Of a DNA stretch of 64,000 nucleotides, positions 45,165-54,094 are shown one piece after another. Position numbers and translations under genes: made by a program. The notes beneath the pieces were generated by a model that did no database searches, was not told the DNA's origin, and was given only the letters and a program-made list of their open reading frames with translations. The first letter of the stretch is position 1, and each line of letters begins with the position of its first letter. Source of the DNA: PALSA-693 sp963729695 (lineage in GTDB: Bacteria; Actinomycetota; Acidimicrobiia; Acidimicrobiales; Palsa-688); NCBI GenBank assembly GCA_963729695.1, contig CAVSOT010000011.1:124001-188000 (forward strand), in the 5' to 3' direction.

Positions 45165-45863
45165 GTGGCCCAGCACGTGATGGTCGTCGAGGATGAGTAC
45201 AAGTTGCGGGAGTTGGTCCGGAGCTATTTGGAGCGCGACGGTCTGGAGGTGTTTTCCACCGGTTCGGGGGCCGAAGCCCTCGGTTATGCCGCTCGGGCTC
45301 CACTTGACCTGGTGATCCTGGATCTCGGGCTGCCCGACGTACCGGGCGAGGAGGTGGCTCGAGAGATCCGCTCGGTGTCGGATGTGCCGATCGTGATGCT
45401 CACGGCCCGAAGCGACGAGCGTGACCGCATCGCCGGACTGGAATTGGGGGCCGACGATTATGTGACCAAGCCGTTCAGCCCCCGGGAGCTCGTGCTACGC
45501 GTGGCTGCGATCCTGCGGCGAGGCCGGTCGGGGGAGCTGCCGTCGGGCCCGATGTCGTTCGGGGCTGGGCGGCTGGTCATCGACGAGGACCGACGGCGGG
45601 TCGAAGTCGACGGCCGGAGCGTCGAGCTGACCCCGACCGAGTGGGGGGTGCTGGTGGCCTTGGCCCGGGTACCAGGGAGGGTGTACTCGCGCTACGAGTT
45701 GATCAACCGGGTGCGGGGCTACGAGTTCGAGGGCTACGAACGGACGGTCGACTCCCACGTAAAGAACCTGCGCCGCAAGATCGAGGCCGACCCTTCGGAC
45801 CCTCAGCTGGTCGAGACCGTGTTGGGCGCCGGCTATCGACTGGGCGTCAGCCGGGACAAGTAA
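45165..45863 (+). CDS. OmpR/PhoB-family response regulator
   Basis: 232 aa from a GTG with GGAGG six bases upstream. Receiver domain residues 4-115: acidic pocket at VEDE (Glu9, Asp10), phosphoacceptor Asp53 (VILDLGLPD), Thr80-ish and Lys102 (VTKPF). Winged-helix DNA-binding domain follows from about 130 (LTPTEWGVLVALARVPGRVYSRYELI, then VDSHVKNLRRKIEADP). It overlaps nothing but is followed after 10 bases by a histidine kinase, forming a two-component operon. Target genes unknown. Confidence 0.95.
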   Translation: MAQHVMVVEDEYKLRELVRSYLERDGLEVFSTGSGAEALGYAARAPLDLVILDLGLPDVPGEEVAREIRSVSDVPIVMLTARSDERDRIAGLELGADDYVTKPFSPRELVLRVAAILRRGRSGELPSGPMSFGAGRLVIDEDRRRVEVDGRSVELTPTEWGVLVALARVPGRVYSRYELINRVRGYEFEGYERTVDSHVKNLRRKIEADPSDPQLVETVLGAGYRLGVSRDK

Positions 45864-45873
45864 GGAACTGACG

Positions 45874-47244
45874 GTGGGCCGGCGGCCGCTGGGGCCCCTC
45901 GGCGTACGTTTTGCCGCCGCGTTCGTGGGAGTGGCGGCCTTCGCCGTCGCCGTCTTCTCGGTGGCGGTCCTCATCGCCGATCAGGACAACGTGGCCCATC
46001 TGGCAGCAACCCAGCGGGAGCGGACCGCGGCGGAGGTGTCAGCGTTGCTGGGGGCCACGTACACCTCCGCCGGGGGCTGGTCCGGGGCCGACTTCGGCCC
46101 GGTGACCGCCTTCGCCGGGCAGGCGGACATCAGCGTCGAGCTTCGCGATCAGGACGGGACCGTGGTGCTATCCCGTTCTGCCGCGGAACCCATCAACACC
46201 CGCACCCCGACGGTGGACGAACTACCCATCGTGGTCGACTCCCAAGCCGTCGGGACCGTCACCATCGGCTTTCCTGCGGGAGGAGCCCGGCCGGGAGACA
46301 GCCACCTGCGTTCCTCTCTCTACGCCGCCGTGGGGTGGAGTGCCGCCTTGGCCGCCCTGGCCGCCCTGATTGTCGGTGTCCTGCTGGCGCGCGGCGTGGT
46401 TCGGGCAGTACGACGCTTGGCGTCCGCCGTGAGCTCGCTCAAGCTGGGCGAGCACTCTCCCCGGGTCGGTCCGGCCGCAGGGCCGGGTGAGCTGGGGGAG
46501 CTCGGGCGGGCCTTCGATGCCATGGCCGATTCTCTCGAGGAGGAGGACAGGCTGCGCCGGGCCCTGGTCGCCGACGTGGCCCACGAGTTGCGCACCCCCG
46601 TGGCCGTCATGCAGGCCGAGACCGAGGCCCTGAGCGACGGGATTGCCGTCCCATCCCGCCACGCGCTTCTGTCGCTGCACGAGGAAGCGGTCCGGCTCGG
46701 GCGGCTGGTGGAGGACCTGCAGACCCTCGCCGCGGCCCAGGCCGCCGGGCTGGAGCTCACCCGTCGACCGCTCGACCTGGGCCGGGTGGCTGCCGACGCG
46801 GCCTACTCGCTGGCGACCCGCTTCCGCCACGGAGAGATCGATCTCCGACAGGACCTTCTGCCCACGGCCGCTATTGGTGACCCCCACCGGCTGCACCAGG
46901 TCGCGGTAAACCTCATGACGAACGCGGCGAAGTTCACCCCGCCTGGAGGGACCGTCGTCGTGCGCACCTTCACCGACGGCCCTGACGCGGTGTTGGAGGT
47001 GACCGACAGCGGGCCGGGCGTTCCGGAGAACGAGCAGCAGGCCATTTGGGAGCGATTCTTTCGGGGGAGCGCGGGGCAGAGCCGAGCTGGCAGCGGGATC
47101 GGCCTGGCCGTGGTCAAGGAATTGGTCGATGCCCACGGTGGCACCGTCTCGGTGCAAACGCCCGCGGGCGGCGGGGCCCGATTTGCGATCCGGGTGCCGG
47201 CGACGGTGGCTGCGGAATTACCCGAAGCCGGGGTACGGCCCTAG
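45874..47244 (+). CDS. Sensor histidine kinase with HAMP domain
   Basis: 456-aa partner of the response regulator. First transmembrane segment about residues 11-35, a periplasmic domain of roughly 110 residues, second transmembrane segment about 155-175, HAMP domain to 228, then the dimerisation H-box DVAHELRTPVAVM with phospho-acceptor His237. Catalytic ATP domain contains the N box (VNLMTNAAKF), the G1 block (DSGPGVPENE) and G2 (GSGIGLAVVKELV). Complete. The stimulus is unknown. AAGGA lies six bases before the GTG start. Confidence 0.95.
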   Translation: MGRRPLGPLGVRFAAAFVGVAAFAVAVFSVAVLIADQDNVAHLAATQRERTAAEVSALLGATYTSAGGWSGADFGPVTAFAGQADISVELRDQDGTVVLSRSAAEPINTRTPTVDELPIVVDSQAVGTVTIGFPAGGARPGDSHLRSSLYAAVGWSAALAALAALIVGVLLARGVVRAVRRLASAVSSLKLGEHSPRVGPAAGPGELGELGRAFDAMADSLEEEDRLRRALVADVAHELRTPVAVMQAETEALSDGIAVPSRHALLSLHEEAVRLGRLVEDLQTLAAAQAAGLELTRRPLDLGRVAADAAYSLATRFRHGEIDLRQDLLPTAAIGDPHRLHQVAVNLMTNAAKFTPPGGTVVVRTFTDGPDAVLEVTDSGPGVPENEQQAIWERFFRGSAGQSRAGSGIGLAVVKELVDAHGGTVSVQTPAGGGARFAIRVPATVAAELPEAGVRP

Positions 47245-47782
47245 CCCAGCTGGTCCGGGCCCACTGTCTCCTGGCCGAGCTGGTCCGGGCCCACTGTCTC
47301 CTGGCCGAGCTGGTCCGGGCCCATCTGCATCTCCCCTCCACGCCGTCGCCATCCGGCCCTCCTACCCATTCGCTGAAATGACGATCGTGCCGCTATCGCT
47401 CCACCGGCAGATCCCTCGGCTGTCCTTGCTCTTCCCCCGGTTCCCGTGGGCCGAGCCCCTGCCGGATATTCCCCGACCTGTGGCCAACTGTTACCGTGTC
47501 CCCGGCGCCTCTCTCCACGCGCTCTTCACGCCATCTCCATCTCCGATGCAAACGGAGCGATTCGAGTGACGCAACGACCGAGAGTCGTCCGGGGTCCGGC
47601 AGCGCATTTGGGTCCTGGACTTGGTGGAGTGCCGTCGAGGTGCGACAAAAGGGGAAATCTACGCAGAGCTGATGCGGCCCAGGGCGCCCGGCCGGCCTCG
47701 CCTGACCGGTAGCCACGCCGTGACCGTCACGTAGCTCCCAATTGGCCACATTCACGTCTGCAGCGAAAGAAAGGCAGAGGCT
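47245..47782. other. Intergenic region with a 30-bp tandem repeat
   Basis: About 540 bases between the kinase gene and the FAD oxidase gene. It opens with a 30-bp tandem repeat (47248-47328) that starts immediately after the kinase stop; from there to the GAGG ribosome site before 47783 I see no gene, hairpin or promoter. Confidence 0.45.
47248..47328. repeat. 30-bp tandem repeat, 2.7 copies
   Basis: Unit AGCTGGTCCGGGCCCACTGT plus CTCCTGGCCG, beginning at 47248, 47278 and 47308. Confidence 0.75.
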
Positions 47783-49246
47783 ATGGGCAAAGACGTTACC
47801 GAAGCGCTCCGAAGTCGGGTTGATGGGCAGGTACTGGCGCCCGGAGACGCCGACTACGAGGAGGCCCGGCGAGTGCACAACGGGATGATCGACCGTCGTC
47901 CCGCCGCCGTCGTGCTGTGTACCGGCCCCGGGGATGTGGCCGGGGCGATCGGCGTGGCCAAAGACGCCGGCGTCGATCTCTCCGTGCGCGGCGGCGGGCA
48001 CAGCGCGCCGGGCTTCGGTACCAACGACGGTGGCATCGTGATCGACCTCAGTCCCCTCCAGGCCGTCGAGGTGGACGCCGATGGCAAAACCGCCCGCGCC
48101 GGCGGCGGCTGCACGTGGAAGGGTTTCAACGAGGCGACCCATGAGTACGGACTGGCTACCACCGGGGGGATCATCGGCTCCACTGGTATTGCCGGGCTCA
48201 CCTTGGGCGGCGGTATCGGTTATCTGTCCCGCAAACACGGTTTGACCTGTGACAACCTCGTGAGCGCCGAGCTCGTCACTGCCGATGGCGAGACGGTGGT
48301 GGCCAGCGAGGAGGAGAACACCGACCTCTTCTGGGCGTTACGCGGCGGCAGCGGCAACTTCGGTGTGGTGACCACATTCGAGTATCGCCTTCACCCGGTT
48401 GCCGAGATCTACGGCGGACCCATCGTCTATCCGGTGGACCGCGCCGAGACGCTGATGCGCTTCTACCGGGAATTCATAGCCAACGCCCCGGAAGAGCTCG
48501 GCGGTTTTCTAGGCTTTCACTTGGCCCCACCGCTGCCATTCCTCCCCGAAGAATGGCATTTCCGGAATGTCTGCCTGGCCGTGCTGTGTTGGACCGGGCC
48601 CATCGAGGACGGGGAAAAGATGGTCCGTCCCTTCCTCGACGTCACCGAGCCGGTGGGTTCCCACCTGGGTGCGATGCCGTATCCCGCGCTCAACGTGGCC
48701 TTCGACGAACTGGTCCCGAAAGGCCTTCAGCACTACTGGAAGGCCAGCTTCGCTCGCGACCTCAGCGACGGCGCCATCCAGGTCCACGCCGAGCACGGCG
48801 CCAAGGTCCCGTCCATTCAGACCGCGGTGCATCTGTACCCCATGAACGGGGCCGTCCAGCGGGTAGGCGCCGACGAAACCGCTTTCGCCTATCGCGACGT
48901 GGCCTTCTCGCCAGTGATAGCTGGAATGTGGGACGACCCGGCAGACAACGATCGCAACATGGCCTGGGTCAGCGGCTACTACGACGCCCTGCGGCCCTTC
49001 TCGGTGGAGGGTGGCTACATCAACTTCATGGACGCCGACGATCAGAATCGGGTCCAGGACAATTACCCGGGGCAACTACGACCGTCTGGCCGCGGTCAAG
49101 GCCAGGTACGACCCCCAGAACGTCTTTCACGTCAACCACAACATCAAACCGGCCACGTAACGCCACGGTCGGGACCCTCCCCGACGCGCCTGGGCCGTCC
49201 AGGCGCGTCGGGGCGAATCAATACAGCGGCGGCGGCATCTCGTTGA
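47783..49246 (+). CDS. FAD-binding oxidoreductase (berberine-bridge type), 3' frameshift
   Basis: 487 aa as it stands. PCMH-type FAD domain: VRGGGHSAPGFGTNDGG supplies the His used for covalent flavin in relatives, STGIAGLTLGGGIGYLSRKHGLTCDN is the FAD pyrophosphate loop, and NTDLFWALRGGSGNFGVVTTFEYRLHPV is family typical. The conserved C-terminus is out of frame: removing one base from CCCGGGG at 49066-49072 restores NYDRLAAVKARYDPQNVF and NHNIKP, with a stop at 49160. Thus the native protein is about 458 aa and the last 57 residues shown are artefactual. Oxidises an unknown alcohol or sugar-like substrate. Confidence 0.86.
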   Translation: MGKDVTEALRSRVDGQVLAPGDADYEEARRVHNGMIDRRPAAVVLCTGPGDVAGAIGVAKDAGVDLSVRGGGHSAPGFGTNDGGIVIDLSPLQAVEVDADGKTARAGGGCTWKGFNEATHEYGLATTGGIIGSTGIAGLTLGGGIGYLSRKHGLTCDNLVSAELVTADGETVVASEEENTDLFWALRGGSGNFGVVTTFEYRLHPVAEIYGGPIVYPVDRAETLMRFYREFIANAPEELGGFLGFHLAPPLPFLPEEWHFRNVCLAVLCWTGPIEDGEKMVRPFLDVTEPVGSHLGAMPYPALNVAFDELVPKGLQHYWKASFARDLSDGAIQVHAEHGAKVPSIQTAVHLYPMNGAVQRVGADETAFAYRDVAFSPVIAGMWDDPADNDRNMAWVSGYYDALRPFSVEGGYINFMDADDQNRVQDNYPGQLRPSGRGQGQVRPPERLSRQPQHQTGHVTPRSGPSPTRLGRPGASGRINTAAAASR

Positions 49247-49553
49247 GCCGGCCGAGTGCGTTCTGCAGGGCCTCCACCATCGACACTCTGACGGAGTTCC
49301 ATTGGATCAGGCCGGTGCGCTGGATGAAGTCGTTGACCTCTTCGACGGCATTAGCCTCGACCACGGCTATGGACTCGTGCTCCGACCCGAGAACCAGCGG
49401 TCCCAACACGATTTTCACACCTAGCTGCTCGGCCAGGTTCGGGATGTCGGCTGCACTTCCAAGGACCCGCTCGCGCACTTTGGAATTGGCGGTCGGGCAT
49501 TGATCGGACGTGTGCGTCAGTTGCACCAGGAACGTTGTCACCACCACCCCCAT
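49218..49553 (-). CDS. Hypothetical protein, possible dimeric alpha-beta barrel
   Basis: 111 aa from ATG 49553 (nearby GTG codons are alternatives). Begins VVVTTFLVQLTHTSDQCPTANSKVRE, then LAEQLGVKIVLGPLVLGSEHESIAVVEANAVEEVNDFI and a C-terminal WNSVRVSMVEALQNAL. The pattern strand-helix-strand with repeated Val/Ile blocks resembles GYD/DUF3303-like or muconolactone-isomerase-like ferredoxin-fold proteins. With the FAD gene ending at 49160 after correction, there is no real overlap. No specific function can be assigned. Confidence 0.55.
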   Translation of the reverse strand: MGVVVTTFLVQLTHTSDQCPTANSKVRERVLGSAADIPNLAEQLGVKIVLGPLVLGSEHESIAVVEANAVEEVNDFIQRTGLIQWNSVRVSMVEALQNALGRLNEMPPPLY

Positions 49554-49606
49554 CCCTTGATCGTCCGGTCGGAACAACCGAACGTAAGCCCCGCAATGGT
49601 AGCCCT

Positions 49607-50431
49607 TTATTCGGAAAATTCGAAGAGCACGCCTCGGGCGTCCTCCGGGGCGATCGCCAGCGTGTCATCGGCGTCGCCGGTGTGAACTGCGACCCCACGG
49701 TCGGCAAAATAGCGCTGAGCCTTTTCGAGATCGATCACTTCAAAGACCACCGAGCGGATCCCGTCGCCATAACGACCAAGGTGACGCTCCGCCTCGCCAG
49801 GGCCGGTCGGAGTGAGTACCTCGACGACCCCGTCGGAGAGCGCCATTCCTGTTCCCGTTGCCGCAGCCGGGCGACGTTCCGCGTCATACAGCGGGTCGGC
49901 GCCGAGAAAGTCCTGGAAGAATGCGCCCGCCGCGGTGAGATCGGCGACCACGACGGAATAGCGTTTCAGCCCGATACATCCAAGCGGGTGCTCGTCGCGC
50001 CAGTACTCCGCGGGCAGGAACGGTTCGAGCCAGGTCGGGTTCTCCTGGGCGTGGAAGCTCCGGTCGAAAAACTCGAAGCCGATGCCGAAGGTGTCAGCCG
50101 GATGGGTGTGGAATGCGGCGCCGATGTCGCGAACGATGCGGATCCCTCGTTCCAGCACGGCCTGGCGAGCTGCCGCTACGTCAGGGATCTGGTACTCGAG
50201 GCCCACGTAATGAGGTCCATAACGTGCGTTCAGGAGAAACTCATTGGGGGAGAACACCTCGAAAAGGACGCCCGCGACGTTGATGAGGCCGGCGTGCCAC
50301 TCGGGTCGAGGAATGTCCGCGTTGAAGCGGGCCCCCAGCAGTTCGCCAAAGCGGGCGACGCTGGTGTCGAAGTCCTCCACCACGACGTTGAAGTGGTTCA
50401 TGTGCACGCAGTTGATCGGTGCGTCAGGCAT
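49607..50431 (-). CDS. Two-domain VOC (glyoxalase/dioxygenase-fold) protein
   Basis: 274 aa from ATG 50431, with GGAG eight bases upstream; the longer frame to 50647 sits in a tandem repeat and has no conserved sequence. Two vicinal-oxygen-chelate domains: residues 10-150 (MNHFNVVVEDFDTSVARFGELLGA, VLFEVFSP, HYVGLEYQIPDVAAARQAV) and 160-270 (RYSVVVADLTAAGAFFQDFLGAD, VEVLTPTGPGE, SVVFEVIDLEKAQ). Both carry His and Glu in the positions that usually chelate metal. Substrate unknown; such tandem VOC proteins include ring-cleavage dioxygenases and epimerases. Confidence 0.85.
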   Translation of the reverse strand: MPDAPINCVHMNHFNVVVEDFDTSVARFGELLGARFNADIPRPEWHAGLINVAGVLFEVFSPNEFLLNARYGPHYVGLEYQIPDVAAARQAVLERGIRIVRDIGAAFHTHPADTFGIGFEFFDRSFHAQENPTWLEPFLPAEYWRDEHPLGCIGLKRYSVVVADLTAAGAFFQDFLGADPLYDAERRPAAATGTGMALSDGVVEVLTPTGPGEAERHLGRYGDGIRSVVFEVIDLEKAQRYFADRGVAVHTGDADDTLAIAPEDARGVLFEFSE

Positions 50432-50502
50432 TCGCAAGCTCCTCGGCTCCACCGTGCGGTGTCGGTCGTGAGGCAAATGTAGCGGTCGCCCTCCCGGCGG
50501 GG

Positions 50503-50588
50503 CTCGGTCGCCCATCCGGCGGGTGTGGTCGCCATCCGGCAGGGTGTGGTCGCCCACCCGGCAGGGTGTGGTCGCCCACCCGGCGGGG
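50503..50588. repeat. About 22-bp tandem repeat, 3-4 copies
   Basis: Unit GGTGTGGTCGCCCACCCGGC plus AG, with length variation between copies; lies in the gap before the 50694 gene. Confidence 0.65.
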
Positions 50589-50693
50589 CTGGATGCAGGT
50601 TCGCCGGCGACCCTCCGGGGGCCGGTCGCATCTGCTCTCCCCCGCAAAAAACCAGGCGACGGCGATCTGCCCGGCGCAGTACATTCCCGGGCT

Positions 50694-51080
50694 GTGCCGG
50701 ATCTGCCCTGGACCTCTCGGGCCGCAATAGAGCCGGGCCGCGACTATCTCGTCATGGCATCCCACCTTCCGTTGCGCAAGCTGACCTCTACGGCTCGCTT
50801 CTTTCGCGGGGTGTTCACGGTGCGGAAGCAACTCGCCGGCGCCGAGGGCCTGGTGGGCTACACGCTGCGAGCCAAGCCCATTGCCCGCGATTACTGGACC
50901 CTCTCGGTCTGGAGGGACCGCGACGCACTCCACGAGTTCGCCCGCACCTCACCCCACGCCGAGCTGATGGGCGCCTTGGCTCCCCTCATGGGCCCGACGA
51001 AGTTCGTGGAGTGGACGATCGCGGGCGGCGACGGGCGACCCAGCTGGACCGAGGCCCTCAACCACCTCGACGCTCCCTGA
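50694..51080 (+). CDS. DUF3291 / monooxygenase-like dimeric alpha-beta barrel protein
   Basis: 128 aa from GTG 50694, which gives the family-like start PDLPWTSRAAIEPGRDYLVMASHLPLRK. Next RKQLAGAEGLVGYTLRAKPIARDYWTLSVWRDRDALHEFARTSPHAELMGAL matches a ferredoxin-fold family related to antibiotic-biosynthesis monooxygenases, often annotated DUF3291. Such proteins are small, dimeric and cofactor-free or heme-binding. No partner gene is obvious. The inverted third copy of the 37-bp palindrome lies 54 bases after its stop. Confidence 0.75.
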   Translation: MPDLPWTSRAAIEPGRDYLVMASHLPLRKLTSTARFFRGVFTVRKQLAGAEGLVGYTLRAKPIARDYWTLSVWRDRDALHEFARTSPHAELMGALAPLMGPTKFVEWTIAGGDGRPSWTEALNHLDAP

Positions 51081-51133
51081 CCCGTACTCGCTCCGCTCCA
51101 CCTCCGGCCGGAGCGGACGAAAATTGCGACCTT

Positions 51134-51170
51134 TGGACATCCGTGCAGCCTCAGGCTGCACAGATGTCCA
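51134..51170. repeat. 37-bp dispersed palindrome, copy 3 (inverted)
   Basis: Arms TGGACATCCGTGCAGCC and GGCTGCACAGATGTCCA around TCA, one mismatch. Its left flank CGACCT, read on the opposite strand, equals the right flank of copy 1 (AAAGGTCG), so it is the same element in reverse. Confidence 0.7.
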
Positions 51171-51333
51171 AAAGTGGTGAACGTCCCGGACGAGGAGCGG
51201 TTGAATTCCGTCTAAATCGGACGTAACCGCACCCGGTCCGCTCCCATGTCCGGCCCGGCACCGTCCGCCCGGTCGGTTCCGCACCGCCGTGGACCTCCCG
51301 CCCGCCGGATCCCCCCAGTCCTACCGACCGTGG

Positions 51334-51417
51334 ACCGCGCCGGTCGCCCGGGCGTTGCGTGCGCCGACCATGCGCACCGCGCCGGTCGGCCGGGCGTTGC
51401 GGGCGCCGACCACATGC
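51334..51417. repeat. 42-bp direct repeat, 2 copies
   Basis: ACCGCGCCGGTCGCCCGGGC-type unit at 51334 and 51376, about 90% alike. Confidence 0.6.
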
Positions 51418-51602
51418 ACCCACCCGGCGCGTGACGTAGGTCGACACCCCCTCGGACACCCCTCACCACGTGCCCCAAATCGCCCGATCGGCGAACTTGC
51501 CCACAAATCCGCGGGAATCGGAGGCTCGCAATATGCCCAGGTGAAGCGGCATTTTCTCAGGCTGCCTTGCCATTCTGGAGCCTCGTATGATAGTAAGTAC
51601 TC

Positions 51603-52728
51603 ATGCACATAGGGCTTGGTCTCACCATGCAGAACCTGGACGGCAAGGCCACCGATCTCGAGGTCTACCGTGAAGAGCTGAACCTCGCGCTTCGGGCCGA
51701 GGACGCGGGCATCGAGTCCGTGTGGTTCTCCGAACACCACTTCTCCGACTACCAGCTCACCCCGCAGACACCGATGGTGCTCTCCTACCTGGCTGGGCAG
51801 ACCAAGACCCTCAAGCTGGGTCAGATGGTGAGCGTGCTGCCGTGGCACGACCCCATCCGGGTCGCCGAGGCCTATTCCGTGCTCGACGTCCTCTCCGGCG
51901 GTCGGGCCATCGCCGGTCTCGGCCGGGGGCTCGGGCGGATCGAGTTCAACAGCTTCCGGCTCGCCATGGGCGAGTCGCGCCGGCGGTTCTCGGAGTACAG
52001 CGAGGCCATCCTGGAGGCGCTGGAGACCGGGTACATCGAGTACGACGGTGAGTTCTACAAGCAGCCGCGCACGGCCATCCGGCCGCGGCCGTTCAAGAGC
52101 TTCAAGGGTCGCACCTTCGCCGGCGGCGGTCTCGCCGGCGTCGATGGAGCACATGGCGCGCCTGGGCGTCGGGATCCTGGTCATCGCCCAAAAGCCGTGG
52201 GATACCGCCGAGGCCGAGTTGGCGGCCTACCGGGAGCGCTACCTGGAGCTCAACGGGTTCGAGGCCCCGAAGCCGATCCTGGTCCTGGTCGTCGGCGTGA
52301 GCCACGACCGCAACCAGGCTCAGCGGATGCGGGAGCAGTACCTCCAGCGGTGGGCCAAGTCGACCGTGGAGCACTACGAGTTCGACAACCCCGGCTTCGC
52401 GGAGATCGAGGGGTACGAGTACTACGGGGCCCTGGCCAACAACATTGCCAAGCACGGGCTGCAGCGGTTCAACGGCTTCCTCGCCGACCTTCAGGTCTGG
52501 GGTACGCCCGATGAGGTCACCGAGAAGCTGCTCGACTACACCCGTCGCTGCGACGCCGGGGCGCTGGTGGTCGACCTGACCTTCGGGGACATGCCCTACG
52601 ACGAGGCGCGTGCCAACTTCGATCTGTTCAACAAAGAGGTGTTGCCCGAACTGGCGAAGCACGACGCCGGGGGCGACATCGGCGTCACCTACGGGGCGAG
52701 CCTCCAGGAGACGCCCAGCCGCGCCTAG
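51603..52728 (+). CDS. Luciferase-like (LLM-class) flavin-dependent oxidoreductase, disrupted by a frameshift
   Basis: Two frames make one F420/FMN-dependent bacterial-luciferase-family protein of about 374 aa. The first (51603 to about 52127) carries VWFSEHHFSDYQLTPQTPMVLSYLAGQT and RIAEAYSVLDVLSGGRAIAGLGRG; the second, in the next frame to 52728, carries MARLGVGILVIAQKPWDT, LELNGFEAPKPILVLVVGV and LQVWGTPDEVTEKLLDYTRRC. The switch is at 52120-52130 (CCGGCGGCGGTC), where deleting one G joins them as FAG-AVSPASMEHMARLG. Because the rest is intact, an error is more likely than decay. It resembles LLM monooxygenases of catabolic operons with amidohydrolases. Confidence 0.82.
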
Positions 52729-52812
52729 GGCACCTCGGTCGGCGATGCTCGACCACACCCACAGACCGGCGAAGTCGCGTGGCCCCTTCGGGGGACGGAG
52801 AAAGGATGGGCC

Positions 52813-54021
52813 GTGGCCTACGACTACCCGTTGATTGTCTCCGCAGACGACCACATCGTCGAACCGCCCGACCTGTGGACGAGCCGCCTCCCGCAGCGGT
52901 ACCGGGAGGTCGGTCCTCACGTGGTTCGCCAGCGCATCCCGCACATCGAGCGGGTGACGCTCGACATGGACATCGGCGAGGCCGAGGACGGGTATTGGGC
53001 CGACGTCTGGTACTACGAGGACCGGCGTTTCCCGCTCATGCTCCAATCGGCGGCGGCGGGGTTCCCGAAGAGCGAGGTCGGGATTCGGGCCACCACCTTC
53101 GACGAGATTCGGCCCGGTTGCTGGCAGCCCGCGGAGCGGCTGGCGGACATGGACATCTCGGGAGTGGAGGCGCAGCTCTGCTTCCCCAATCTGGCCCCGG
53201 TTCGCTTCTGCGGTCAGGGGTTCCTGGACGGTAAGGACAAAGACCTCGCCCTCTTGGGCGTACGTGCCTACAACGACTTCGTGCTCGATGAGTGGTGCGC
53301 CGGATCCAACGGTCGCTTGATCCCCTGCGGTCTGATCCCACTCTGGGATGTCGAGCTGGCCGCCGCAGAGGTTCGACGGGTTGCGGCCGGCGGCATGAAG
53401 GCGATCTGCTTCTCGGAGGCGCCCATGTACCTGGGGCTGCCGACGATTCACAAGGGGTATTGGGACCCGCTTTTTTACGCCTGCGTGGAGACCGGGACGG
53501 TGGTGATGATCCACATCGGGTCGAGTTCCAACGTGACCGTCCCGTCGGGAACCGACGCCCCCCAGAGCGAATTCCAGATGCTCGTATCCCTCAACGCCGT
53601 CGGTGCCGTGGTGGACTGGTTGTTCTCCGGGGTCTTGGTCGACCATCCGGGGCTCAAGGTGTGCTTCGCCGAATGCCAGATAGGGTGGCTGCCTTACTAT
53701 CTGCAACGGATGGACCAGATGTGGCAGCAGGAGCGGGTCTACATGGAGGCCGAGTACAAGCGCGTTCCTGACCTGCCGAGCAGCTACTTCAGATCGAACA
53801 TGTACGTCACCTTCTTCAGCGATCCCGTCGGGCTCCGCCTTCTCGACACCATCGGAGTGGGCAACGTGCTGTGCGAGACGGACTATCCCCACAACGACAC
53901 CACCTGGCCCACCTCTCAGGACGATCTTCGAACCCAGACCGAGTCGGCTGGCCTCGACGCGGGCCAGACCGAGAAGATCGTGCGGGGGAACGCCCGCCAA
54001 CTCTTCCGTCTGGACGCCTGA
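52813..54021 (+). CDS. Amidohydrolase-2 family protein
   Basis: 402-aa intact member of the ACMSD-like amidohydrolase family. GTG start preceded by GGAGAAAGGATGGG. N-terminal metal block IVSADDHIVEPPDLW, central FHIGSSSN-like His region (VVMIHIGSSSN), AECQIGWLPYYLQRMDQMW, and C-terminal VLCETDYPHNDTTWP with the catalytic Asp. Paralogue of the degenerate copy at 11797-12900. Follows the monooxygenase gene by 84 bases, so the pair probably degrades one compound, with the CoA-transferase next. Substrate unknown. Confidence 0.9.
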   Translation: MAYDYPLIVSADDHIVEPPDLWTSRLPQRYREVGPHVVRQRIPHIERVTLDMDIGEAEDGYWADVWYYEDRRFPLMLQSAAAGFPKSEVGIRATTFDEIRPGCWQPAERLADMDISGVEAQLCFPNLAPVRFCGQGFLDGKDKDLALLGVRAYNDFVLDEWCAGSNGRLIPCGLIPLWDVELAAAEVRRVAAGGMKAICFSEAPMYLGLPTIHKGYWDPLFYACVETGTVVMIHIGSSSNVTVPSGTDAPQSEFQMLVSLNAVGAVVDWLFSGVLVDHPGLKVCFAECQIGWLPYYLQRMDQMWQQERVYMEAEYKRVPDLPSSYFRSNMYVTFFSDPVGLRLLDTIGVGNVLCETDYPHNDTTWPTSQDDLRTQTESAGLDAGQTEKIVRGNARQLFRLDA

Positions 54022-54094
54022 TCCGGACCCGACCGCCTGACCCAGCTCGCCTGACCCCATTCGCCTGACCTAAGTCGCCTCACGGGCGCACACG

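Larger units (their letters stand above)
51081..51602. other. Intergenic region with palindrome copy 3 and a 42-bp repeat
   Basis: About 520 bases. It holds the inverted copy of the 37-bp palindrome (51134-51170), which may terminate the upstream gene, and a 42-bp direct repeat (51334-51417). Just before 51603 the sequence is A+T-rich (TATGATAGTAAGTACTC) and may contain the promoter of the monooxygenase-like gene; AGTA and TACT around AG there form a short inverted repeat that could bind a regulator. Confidence 0.4.

Noticed and set aside
51570..51602. Confident promoter plus operator before 51603
   Set aside because: The TTGCCA and TATGAT boxes are only 13 bases apart and the AGTA/TACT inverted repeat is too short to assert.
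52102..54060. 652-codon frame opposite the amidohydrolase and luciferase-like genes
   Set aside because: Antisense to intact conserved genes; no start context and no protein-like pattern.
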